DNA of 8,050 nt from Candidatus Levybacteria bacterium RIFCSPLOWO2_01_FULL_39_10 (GCA_001782515.1 MFOV01000005.1:1417-9466), one strand, 5' to 3'. Positions 1 to 4,036 are shown, numbered from the stretch's first letter. Made by a program: numbers and translations. Notes: generated from the sequence alone by a model not told the origin.

Positions 1-247
1 TATCCATATACATTTTGAAATGGATCGTTTGAGTAAGCACCGAGTTGTAATAATTCTCGGAAATAAATTTTTCAGGGATTGAAAACTGGAAATCCGACAA
101 AGAGTAGTTTTTAAATTTTTTCAGAAAATCTTTGGTAAGTATAAAATCCGGCGCATCTTCAACGCCGTGTGCAGTGCTTTTTTGGCCGTAAGGATAATTA
201 TTTACGCCAATTCTGCAGTAAGTTTTAAAAAAATGAGGATTTCGCAT
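1..247 (-). CDS. Arginase/agmatinase-like protein, N-terminal part (cut by window edge)
   Basis: This reading frame is open on the minus strand from an ATG at 247 to the window edge, giving 82 complete codons with no stop. An in-frame TAA lies three codons upstream of the ATG, so this is the first possible start. The product begins MRNPHFFKTYCRIGVNNYPY. Residues 13-35 carry the pattern IGV...YGQ...GVEDAP, which resembles the N-terminal substrate loop of the arginase/agmatinase (ureohydrolase) family (IGVP..GQ..GV..GP..IR). The metal-binding motifs of that family (GGDHS, DAHxD) would lie beyond the edge and cannot be checked. That this is a gene is well supported: it has an open frame, a good promoter at 267-295, and a plausible fold pattern. 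The family assignment is tentative. It is transcribed away from the neighbouring tRNA-Cys locus. Confidence 0.6.
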   Translation of the reverse strand, partial: MRNPHFFKTYCRIGVNNYPYGQKSTAHGVEDAPDFILTKDFLKKFKNYSLSDFQFSIPEKFISENYYNSVLTQTIHFKMYMD

Positions 248-266
248 CCAAATTTAGACCCTGAAG

Positions 267-295
267 ATTATAAAAGAAATTATGTAAGCGGACAA
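267..295 (-). promoter_or_regulatory. Sigma70-type promoter for the arginase-like gene
   Basis: On the minus strand, TTGTCC (290-295) and a perfect TATAAT (267-272) are separated by 17 bases. Transcription would start near 260, leaving a leader of about 13 bases before the ATG at 247. No clear Shine-Dalgarno sequence is seen. Confidence 0.65.
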
Positions 296-327
296 TATAT
301 CAAATTGTTGGAATTCTCACATTAAAC

Positions 328-356
328 TTTAAATCAGCTTCATGTTTTGGTATACT
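328..356 (+). promoter_or_regulatory. Extended -10 promoter for the tRNA-Cys locus
   Basis: TATACT (351-356) is preceded by TGG, forming an extended -10 element (TGn-TATACT). The -35 candidate at 328-333 (TTTAAA) is poor, with a 17-base spacer. The predicted start near 363 lies about six bases before the first base of the outer tRNA-Cys at 369. The promoter would also feed the small genes downstream at 632-1192. Confidence 0.55.
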
Positions 357-402
357 TAAGCCTAATAAGGCGCGGTGGCGAAGTGGTTAACGCAGCTGTT
401 TG

Positions 403-567
403 TCCCAGCACTATCTTTCCGATATAATCGGAGTAGAAGTGCGGGATCCCGTAGTTGTAAACCTTTTTGCTGCGGTGGTGAAGCGGCTAACACAACTGTT
501 TGCAGAACAGATATTCGGGGGTTCGAGTCCCCTCCGCAGCTCACCAGAAAGGTAACAACTTCTGGGA
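403..567 (+). other. Structured insert in the tRNA-Cys anticodon loop, carrying a tRNA
   Basis: The insert begins TCCCAG and ends CTGGGA, a perfect inverted repeat. With flanking bases the stem grows to eight pairs (401-408 with 562-569) and, after one bulged G at 570, continues straight into the outer anticodon stem (396-400 with 571-575). Next come a 13-pair imperfect hairpin at 409-441, with core TCCGAT/ATCGGA, and a small CGG/CCG hairpin at 442-451. A second stalk follows, GTTGT/ACAAC (454-458, 555-559) plus ACCTTT/AAAGGT (461-466, 548-553), and it presents the inner tRNA. No group I intron core is recognised, and only about 92 bases remain outside the tRNA. An excision mechanism is unknown. 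Confidence 0.7.
469..541 (+). tRNA. Inner tRNA-Cys(GCA)
   Basis: This is a continuous 73-base tRNA. The acceptor GCTGCGG pairs fully with CCGCAGC. The D stem is GTG/CAC, the anticodon stem CTGT/ACAG, the loop TTGCAGA (GCA, Cys), and the T arm GGGGG-TTCGAGT-CCCCT. The discriminator base is U and no CCA is encoded. By hand count it matches the joined outer tRNA-Cys at 59 of 73 positions. The differences inside stems mostly come as compensatory pairs (2:71, 3:70, 11:24, 50:64, 51:63). It lies entirely within the insert that splits the outer gene and appears able to function alone. Five T residues (464-468) directly precede it. Confidence 0.92.
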
Positions 568-618
568 CAGAACAGATATTCGTCGGTTCGAATCCGATCC
601 GCGCCTCTGCAAAACTTC

Positions 619-624
619 GGGAGG
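619..624 (+). promoter_or_regulatory. Strong Shine-Dalgarno site
   Basis: GGGAGG lies seven bases before the ATG at 632. It is the only convincing ribosome binding site seen in the window, and it supports a real start for the frameshifted small gene although that gene's frame is broken downstream. Confidence 0.75.
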
Positions 625-631
625 ATAAATT

Positions 632-819
632 ATGACAGGACCAGAATCAAGACCGGGACTGATTGAAAGAGGAGCAAACATCAGCAAAAAATTGATGTTT
701 TTACCATTGTGGGAGGAGCTGCAATTGCGAATGCTCCGCTGATAATATTTGGGGCACTTAGTTATTTTGCAGGGGATTATATTGAGGATGAGATGAAAAA
801 AAGAAGAACCGGGGAATAA
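632..819 (+). pseudogene. Small one-helix membrane protein with a one-base frameshift
   Basis: From ATG 632 the frame reads MTGPESRPGLIERGANISKK and then stops early at 739-741. The adjacent frame continues from about 703 to a TAA at 817-819 and encodes TIVGGAAIANAPLIIFGALS, then YFAGDYIEDEMKKRRTGE. One extra base in the A6 run (685-690) or the T5 run nearby would join them into a 62-residue protein. It would have a short charged N-terminus, one hydrophobic helix at about residues 24-47, and a charged tail. The intact Shine-Dalgarno site, the continuous membrane segment and the 4-base gap to the next gene suggest a real gene. The break may be a homopolymer indel in the assembly, a true mutation, or ribosomal -1 slippage. 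The slippery sites are not canonical, so an indel is the simplest reading. No family is recognised. Confidence 0.65.
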
Positions 820-823
820 CGGG

Positions 824-1192
824 ATGGATAAGGAAAAAGAGAATAGTTTCCAAGAGCACGATTCGGGGTATTCAGAAAAACAAATGGATTTGGACGCCGA
901 GATTGCAACAGGCGAATGGGAAAGTCTTAAAAAGTATAAAACATACCAAAAAAGATCAAGACAGTGGAAGATTATTGCAACTTATCAGGCAGTAAACAAT
1001 AGACTAAATCAATTGGTAAGACTTTATTATGAGCTTCTAAAAGACAAGCCAAAAGATGCTGAGAAACTCCTAAAGGAACTTCGACGCCTCAGACTTATTC
1101 AGGAATTTCTGCTTCAATGTATGGTTTGGGAGCCAAAAGGAGAGCTCAAACGCGACATGGTGCCAAAAGAAATCTGGGAACTGATTGAGTAG
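824..1192 (+). CDS. Hypothetical charged helical protein
   Basis: This 122-residue protein is rich in Lys, Glu, Leu and Arg and looks largely helical. It has no signal peptide or membrane segment, so it is probably cytoplasmic. Residues 40-105 hold helix-like stretches such as RLNQLVRLYYELLKDKP and EKLLKELRRLRLIQEFLL, with a heptad-like spacing of Leu. The start follows the stop of the frameshifted gene by four bases, with GGGG at 811-814 as a possible weak ribosome site. Translational coupling within one transcript, which may begin at the tRNA-Cys promoter, is likely. I do not recognise the family, and a functional guess is not justified. Confidence 0.75.
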   Translation: MDKEKENSFQEHDSGYSEKQMDLDAEIATGEWESLKKYKTYQKRSRQWKIIATYQAVNNRLNQLVRLYYELLKDKPKDAEKLLKELRRLRLIQEFLLQCMVWEPKGELKRDMVPKEIWELIE

Positions 1193-1249
1193 TTTTTAGT
1201 TTTCAATTTGAAATTAACTAATGAATCGATTTGAGCCAATTTTAGATTA

Positions 1250-1280
1250 TTGACAGAAAAGAACCGGCAAGTGTTATACT
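1250..1280 (+). promoter_or_regulatory. Promoter giving a near-leaderless mRNA for the 1289 gene
   Basis: A perfect TTGACA (1250-1255) and an extended -10, TGT-TATACT (1272-1280), are 19 bases apart; the extended -10 offsets the long spacer. The predicted start near 1287 is one or two bases before the ATG at 1289, and no ribosome binding site is present. Confidence 0.7.
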
Positions 1281-1288
1281 GATTTCCT

Positions 1289-1621
1289 ATGCCTAAAATT
1301 ATTGCTGTACAGGTTGCTACAAAAAAAGATATTCAATTACTCAGGAACGATTCTAAAAAATCAGAAAAGGCAATTCGCGCTGAGGTTTTAAAGGTCGAGG
1401 AAAGAGTTGAAAATTTGGATGAAGGTCAAAAGAAGCTTCATAATGGTCAGATTGGGTTGGAAAAAAGATTGGGTGATAAGATTGATAATTTGACAAATAT
1501 TGTTTTGGATTTTATTAGTAGAGTTAAAACTTTGGAAGATGAAAATGCTCTAGGAGTTGAGCAATATGGAGATCATGAGAAGAGAATTTCAAAACTAGAA
1601 GCATCTACTCATTCTTCGTAA
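1289..1621 (+). CDS. Coiled-coil hypothetical protein
   Basis: This is a 110-residue acidic and basic helical protein. After a short start (MPKIIAVQVATKKDIQLL), residues 20-105 follow a heptad-like pattern, for example VLKVEERVENLDEGQKKL and LGDKIDNLTNIVLDFISR, which suggests a coiled coil that oligomerises. There is no signal peptide or membrane helix. Similar short coiled-coil proteins are common hypothetical genes in CPR genomes, from general knowledge rather than a search. The ATG lies eight bases after the -10 box, which supports this start and leaderless translation. Its last 13 bases overlap the 3' end of pyrD on the other strand. The function is unknown. Confidence 0.8.
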   Translation: MPKIIAVQVATKKDIQLLRNDSKKSEKAIRAEVLKVEERVENLDEGQKKLHNGQIGLEKRLGDKIDNLTNIVLDFISRVKTLEDENALGVEQYGDHEKRISKLEASTHSS

Positions 1622-2724
1622 GTACCAACAGCTTCAGAGATATGTTTGAAAACGTCTTTTCTTAGAAGAAGAGGAAGGTCTTTATTTATTTCTGCAACCA
1701 AAAAAGGACCTTCGAAGATTAAACCTGTAATGAGCTGTACAAGTGAAGCACCGAGTTTTATTTTTGTGTAAGCGTCCTCTGCCGAAAAAACCCCTCCGCA
1801 GCCTATGATTGTGAGTTTATTTCCGTACATTCGATAGGCGAGCCCTATTAGTTCATTTGATCTTTTCCAAGTAGGTTTGCCTGAAAAATTTCCGACTTTC
1901 CATTTTTTGAGTTCATCTTTGACAAATGCCTTGTCATTTCTATTTTTCTGAAGATTGCCGATTATTACTCCCGCGACTCTATGTCGCACAATAATATCCA
2001 GAAGTTTCATTGTTTGATTATTTGAAAGCTCAATCGGCATTTTTATAAATATTGGTTTGTTTAGTTTTAATTTATCGGTTTCGTTAAGTAAATCGTTCAA
2101 ATATTCGGGTTTATAAAAAGTCACATTTCCAAAAAGATTGGGACAGGAAATATTAAGTTCGTAATATGAGTTTGAAACATTTGAGTTTTCAAAAATTTTA
2201 AGAGCTGAGACTATATCTAAAATTGCATCTTTCTGTGTGTTTATCTGGGGGATATTAGACTTGCCAATGCTTATCCCAAGAGGAATTGAAAATTTCTGGT
2301 TTGAAAGTTTTTCAGCTGTTGCCAGTGCGCCGCGGTTTTTAAATCCTTTATAAACCATAAGAGAGCGAGATTTCGGAAGCCTTCCAAGTCTAGGTTTGGG
2401 ATTGCCAGCATAGGGATAATTAGTGATTGTTCCAACGCTATTAAACCCAAATCCAAGCGAGGGCAAGACTTTTACAACTTTTGCCTCGTAATCAAAACCA
2501 GCAGCAAGCCCAATTGGGCTTTTAAATTCAATACCTGCTATTTCTTGCTTAAGAACTTTTGATTTTGATGAAAACATTTTGGAAATGATTGCGTTTAATT
2601 CTGAAACTTCTCCGAGCACCTCCCCCAAACCTGTTACAAAATTATGCACAGCCTCGGGGTCAAATAGAAAAAAAATGGGTCTTGCTAGTTTTTTGTAGGC
2701 ATAGCTAAGAGTTACAATTAACAT
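1609..2724 (-). CDS. pyrD: Dihydroorotate dehydrogenase (class 2-like with a class 1-type Cys)
   Basis: PyrD oxidises dihydroorotate to orotate in pyrimidine synthesis, using FMN. The 371-residue product has the class 2 layout. An N-terminal helical segment (ARPIFFLFDPEAVHNFVTGL, residues 14-33) normally docks to the membrane for quinone access. It is followed by GLAAGFD (72-78), NPKPRLGRLP (108-117), GFKNRG (127-132), IKMP (227-230) and the phosphate-binding IIGCGGVFSAEDA (306-318) with GASLVQLITGLIFEGP (325-340). In the active-site loop ELNISCPN (189-196) the usual class 2 catalytic Ser is Cys194, as in class 1. The usual TNT motif is replaced by GNLQ. I chose the ATG at 2724 because the barrel family begins there and a promoter places transcription start beside it; an upstream extension would run back across the tRNA-Ile gene. 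No other pyr genes are visible. Confidence 0.9.
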   Translation of the reverse strand: MLIVTLSYAYKKLARPIFFLFDPEAVHNFVTGLGEVLGEVSELNAIISKMFSSKSKVLKQEIAGIEFKSPIGLAAGFDYEAKVVKVLPSLGFGFNSVGTITNYPYAGNPKPRLGRLPKSRSLMVYKGFKNRGALATAEKLSNQKFSIPLGISIGKSNIPQINTQKDAILDIVSALKIFENSNVSNSYYELNISCPNLFGNVTFYKPEYLNDLLNETDKLKLNKPIFIKMPIELSNNQTMKLLDIIVRHRVAGVIIGNLQKNRNDKAFVKDELKKWKVGNFSGKPTWKRSNELIGLAYRMYGNKLTIIGCGGVFSAEDAYTKIKLGASLVQLITGLIFEGPFLVAEINKDLPLLLRKDVFKHISEAVGTYEE

Positions 2725-2732
2725 GGCTTTAT

Positions 2733-2761
2733 ATTTTAAACCTAAACAATGTTTAAGACAA
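2733..2761 (-). promoter_or_regulatory. pyrD promoter, near-leaderless
   Basis: On the minus strand TTGTCT (2756-2761) and TAAAAT (2733-2738) are 17 bases apart. The expected start near 2726 is about two bases before the pyrD ATG at 2724. It lies immediately beside the divergent tRNA-Ile promoter, and the two -35 regions are separated by only a few bases. Confidence 0.6.
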
Positions 2762-2769
2762 TAGAATCC

Positions 2770-2798
2770 TTGCCTCTGCCTTCCACAACGGGTATAAT
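2770..2798 (+). promoter_or_regulatory. Strong promoter for the tRNA-Ile locus
   Basis: TTGCCT (2770-2775), a 17-base spacer and a perfect TATAAT (2793-2798) place the start near 2805, seven bases before the outer tRNA-Ile at 2812. The intact promoter suggests that the interrupted locus is still transcribed. Confidence 0.75.
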
Positions 2799-2835
2799 TG
2801 GAAAGTATTTTGGGCGCGTAGCTCAGTCGGTTAGA

Positions 2836-2874
2836 CCTGCCCGCCACCGCTTTGCGAAGGCAATTGCAGGCGGG
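2836..2874 (+). repeat. GC-rich palindromic insert in the tRNA-Ile D arm
   Basis: These 39 bases separate tRNA positions 23 and 24. CCCGCC (2840-2845) pairs with GGCGGG (2869-2874), and inside it TTGC-GAAG-GCAA (2852-2863) forms a tetraloop hairpin. CCTGC at the left end is also complementary to GCAGG at 2866-2870. The segment is far richer in G and C than the host DNA. It resembles a small palindromic repeat such as those known to insert into genes in Rickettsia; that comparison is by style, not homology. Confidence 0.6.
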
Positions 2875-2890
2875 GCGTTACACTGACCTG

Positions 2891-3010
2891 CGCTTCGCCG
2901 ATTTTAACGAGCCAGGGTCGGTAGTTCACTGGCAGAACGCTTCTCTGATAAAGAAGAGGTAGATGGTTCGATTCCATCCCGACCCACAATCGGCTTCGGC
3001 CCGCTTCGCC
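2891..3010 (+). repeat. CGCTTCGCC direct repeats flanking the inner tRNA-Ile
   Basis: CGCTTCGCC occurs at 2891-2899 and 3002-3010, on either side of the inner tRNA. The right copy is also the 5' arm of a hairpin (3003-3011 with 3023-3030, one bulge) around a loop containing AAGCTT, and GGCGAG recurs at 3033-3038. These GC-rich units are unlike the surrounding AT-rich DNA and could be remnants of a short repeat family. Confidence 0.55.
2915..2986 (+). tRNA. Inner tRNA-Ile(GAT)
   Basis: This continuous 72-base tRNA has the acceptor GGGTCGG/CCGACCC, D arm GTTC-ACTGGCA-GAAC, anticodon arm CTTCT-CTGATAA-AGAAG (GAT, Ile), variable region AGGTA, T arm GATGG-TTCGATT-CCATC and A73. All stems are fully paired. 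It is followed by CACAAT, the same bases that follow the outer tRNA, and no CCA is encoded. Unlike the Cys pair it is quite different in sequence from its outer partner, so it is not a recent local duplicate. Its short D loop is a little unusual for tRNA-Ile, but the anticodon reading is unambiguous. Confidence 0.9.
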
Positions 3011-3094
3011 TAAGCTTAAGCGAGGCGAGCAAGGCGAGTAATGTAAAGGTCCTTGGTTCGACTCCAAGTGCGCCCACAATTTCAAAAAACATAA

Positions 3095-3550
3095 ATGGAT
3101 ACAGGAAAAGAAGAAGCTCCAAAATCTGAGGACAAAACACCAAGGCCTTTGAGCGATGATGAGATAAAAGAAGCTCAACAGGAGGCACTGGTTCTTCTTG
3201 CTAAAAGATTTACAGGAACTCCACTGGGAATAGTATTCTTACAGGATGACTTTGCTGGAGAAAGAGTATTTAACTCGGGTATGGGTAGAAATTATAGAGC
3301 TACAAGAACAGAAGATAGATACGGAGATGAAATTATAGTTCAAGCTACTATAAAGGGCTCCGATCATAGCAAAGGTGATTTTTTAGGAGATGAAATTAGA
3401 ATAAGAAGGCCATCACCGCTTGGACATACACTGCTTTTTGAACATGTAATTCACGAAAAGGGCGGAATAAGACGAACTGCGGAAGCTAATACCGATATAA
3501 ATCGCGATAGCGGTATTGAAGTTTTAAGACACCTTCCTAAATTAAGATAA
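3095..3550 (+). CDS. Hypothetical protein
   Basis: This 151-residue soluble protein has a charged, probably disordered N-terminus (residues 1-25, rich in Glu, Lys and Pro), then a helix (EIKEAQQEALVLLAKRF) and what looks like a beta-rich domain (GIVFLQDDF, EIIVQATIKG, GDEIRIRRPSP, HTLLFEHVIHEKGGIRR). There is no signal peptide or membrane segment, and I recognise no family. Its ATG is only 18 bases after the outer tRNA-Ile, with no separate promoter or ribosome site visible. It is probably read on the tRNA transcript, and 3' processing of the tRNA would leave a very short mRNA leader. The frame is open along its length and ends at TAA. Confidence 0.75.
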   Translation: MDTGKEEAPKSEDKTPRPLSDDEIKEAQQEALVLLAKRFTGTPLGIVFLQDDFAGERVFNSGMGRNYRATRTEDRYGDEIIVQATIKGSDHSKGDFLGDEIRIRRPSPLGHTLLFEHVIHEKGGIRRTAEANTDINRDSGIEVLRHLPKLR

Positions 3551-3582
3551 TTTAAGCGTCTTTTGGGTTTTGATCTGTATCA

Positions 3583-3611
3583 TTTACAACCTCATCATTT
3601 GTTGGTAAGAT
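3583..3611 (+). promoter_or_regulatory. Promoter of the carbonic-anhydrase-like gene, near-leaderless
   Basis: TTTACA (3583-3588), a 17-base spacer and TAAGAT (3606-3611) predict a start near 3618, two bases before the ATG at 3620. This supports the shorter start over an upstream ATG at 3563. Confidence 0.55.
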
Positions 3612-3619
3612 TATTTTCT

Positions 3620-4021
3620 ATGTCAGATCAAGGAGAAATTTTTTTTACTTCAGTTGGGTGTATGGACGGAAGAGTGCAGGAGCCTATTGCAATGTTTGGC
3701 CGGTCAAAATTCGGTGCAGAGTTTCCGGACACAGTAACTGAGGCAGGTTTGGTTGGAAAAATCGCGACAGATGAAGTCGATCAAACACTTCTTAACTCTC
3801 TTAAGTTTAAAATTGTAGATGTTTCGGCTGATATGCATCAGTCAAAAGGAATAATTGTCCACGGGCATCAAGATTGCGCAGGAAATCCAGTCGAGGACGA
3901 AACACACAGGCAGCAAACAAAAAAAGCAGCAAAACTGATTAAAAGTTTAGTCGGAGATATTCCCATAATTCCTGTTTTTGTAGTTAAAAAAGACCTGAAG
4001 TGGGAAGCAGTAGAACTTTAA
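3620..4021 (+). CDS. Minimal beta-carbonic-anhydrase-like protein
   Basis: The 133-residue product carries the two zinc-site motifs of beta-carbonic anhydrases: CMDGR (Cys14, Asp16, Arg18; CxDxR) and HGHQDC (His83, Cys86; HxxC). Family members hydrate CO2 to bicarbonate in the cytoplasm with zinc bound by two Cys and one His. The spacing is kept but the protein is much shorter than typical enzymes of about 170-220 residues, and the segment between the motifs (DTVTEAGLVGKI) only loosely resembles the usual RNAGN region. It may be a reduced enzyme or a zinc protein with another role. The start at 3620 is chosen because the motif-bearing fold begins there and a promoter ends just before it. Its stop is 15 bases from the convergent cohesin gene. 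Confidence 0.7.
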   Translation: MSDQGEIFFTSVGCMDGRVQEPIAMFGRSKFGAEFPDTVTEAGLVGKIATDEVDQTLLNSLKFKIVDVSADMHQSKGIIVHGHQDCAGNPVEDETHRQQTKKAAKLIKSLVGDIPIIPVFVVKKDLKWEAVEL

Positions 4022-4036
4022 ATTAAATAGGGTCAG

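Larger units (their letters stand above)
369..606 (+). tRNA. Outer tRNA-Cys(GCA), interrupted in the anticodon loop
   Basis: The halves 369-402 and 568-606 join to a complete 73-base tRNA. The acceptor GGCGCGG pairs fully with CCGCGCC. The D stem is GCG/CGC, the anticodon stem CTGT/ACAG, the loop TTGCAGA with anticodon GCA, and the T arm GTCGG-TTCGAAT-CCGAT. Base 73 is U, as expected for tRNA-Cys. Positions 27 and 43 do not pair, and the same is true of the inner copy. No CCA is encoded. The 165-base gap at 403-567 contains another complete tRNA-Cys. The split is placed between positions 34 and 35 by comparison with the inner copy; a shift of one base would also give a 7-base loop, with anticodon ACA, still Cys. 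Whether the transcript is spliced cannot be told from sequence, but the perfect pairing of the two halves argues against a long-dead gene. Confidence 0.8.
2887..3038 (+). other. Insert in the tRNA-Ile anticodon loop, carrying a tRNA
   Basis: This 152-base segment lies between tRNA positions 35 and 36. It starts CCTGCGC, echoing the CCTGC start of the D-arm insert; both follow GA. GCCGATT (2897-2903) and AATCGGC (2988-2994) form a seven-pair stem around the inner tRNA. A bulged helix at the base (2888-2895 with 3031-3038) can extend the outer anticodon stem. A hairpin at 3003-3030 occupies the 3' side. The layout of base stalk, side hairpin, second stalk and inner tRNA parallels the tRNA-Cys insert although the sequences differ. 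No group I or II intron core is seen. Confidence 0.6.
2812..3076 (+). tRNA. Outer tRNA-Ile(GAT), interrupted twice
   Basis: Three pieces, 2812-2835, 2875-2886 and 3039-3076, join to a 74-base tRNA with every stem paired. The acceptor is GGGCGCG/TGCGCCC, the D stem GCTC/GAGC with loop AGTCGGTTA, the anticodon stem TTACA/TGTAA, the loop CTGATAA (anticodon GAT), the variable region AGGTC, and the T arm CTTGG-TTCGACT-CCAAG, with A73. This matches the usual bacterial tRNA-Ile(GAT) pattern closely (GGTTAGAGCG, CTGATAA, AGGTC). A 39-base insert splits the D stem after position 23, and a 152-base insert splits the anticodon loop between positions 35 and 36. Moving the second junction could give GAC or GGT anticodons, but the overall pattern favours Ile. 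No CCA is encoded; CACAAT follows. No splicing machinery is evident. Confidence 0.75.

Noticed and set aside
403..567. Group I intron in tRNA-Cys
   Set aside because: The splice sites could be placed after U and before a terminal G, but with the 73-base tRNA removed too little sequence remains for the conserved P3-P8 core, and no P7 signature is seen. A covariance-model search could overturn this.
362..635. Open frames of 60 (minus) and 86 (plus) codons over the tRNA-Cys locus
   Set aside because: They lie on the two tRNA-Cys genes and the insert; neither has a promoter or ribosome site that fits, and the RNA structure explains the sequence.
1193..1288. Possible terminator after the 824 gene (TTTCAATTTGAAA)
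   Set aside because: The inverted repeat is short, all A/T, and without a following T run; it is not convincing as an intrinsic terminator.
2725..2847. A 41-residue N-terminal extension of PyrD
   Set aside because: It would run antisense through the tRNA-Ile promoter and 5' end, has no family similarity, and starts upstream of the pyrD promoter.
2883..3041. Reading the outer tRNA-Ile as tRNA-Val (GAC) or tRNA-Thr (GGT)
   Set aside because: Shifting the insert boundary by one or two bases gives these anticodons, but the D arm, CTGATAA loop and AGGTC variable region together match tRNA-Ile(GAT) best.
2831..3188. Two overlapping minus-strand open frames of 94 and 115 codons
   Set aside because: They are the antisense of the tRNA-Ile locus. 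The peptide GIEPSTSSLSEKRSASELP is the reverse strand of a tRNA-Ile and is a familiar false protein in databases.
3563..3619. A 19-residue N-terminal extension of the carbonic-anhydrase-like protein
   Set aside because: It overlaps the -35/-10 elements at 3583-3611, and the family fold starts after the ATG at 3620.
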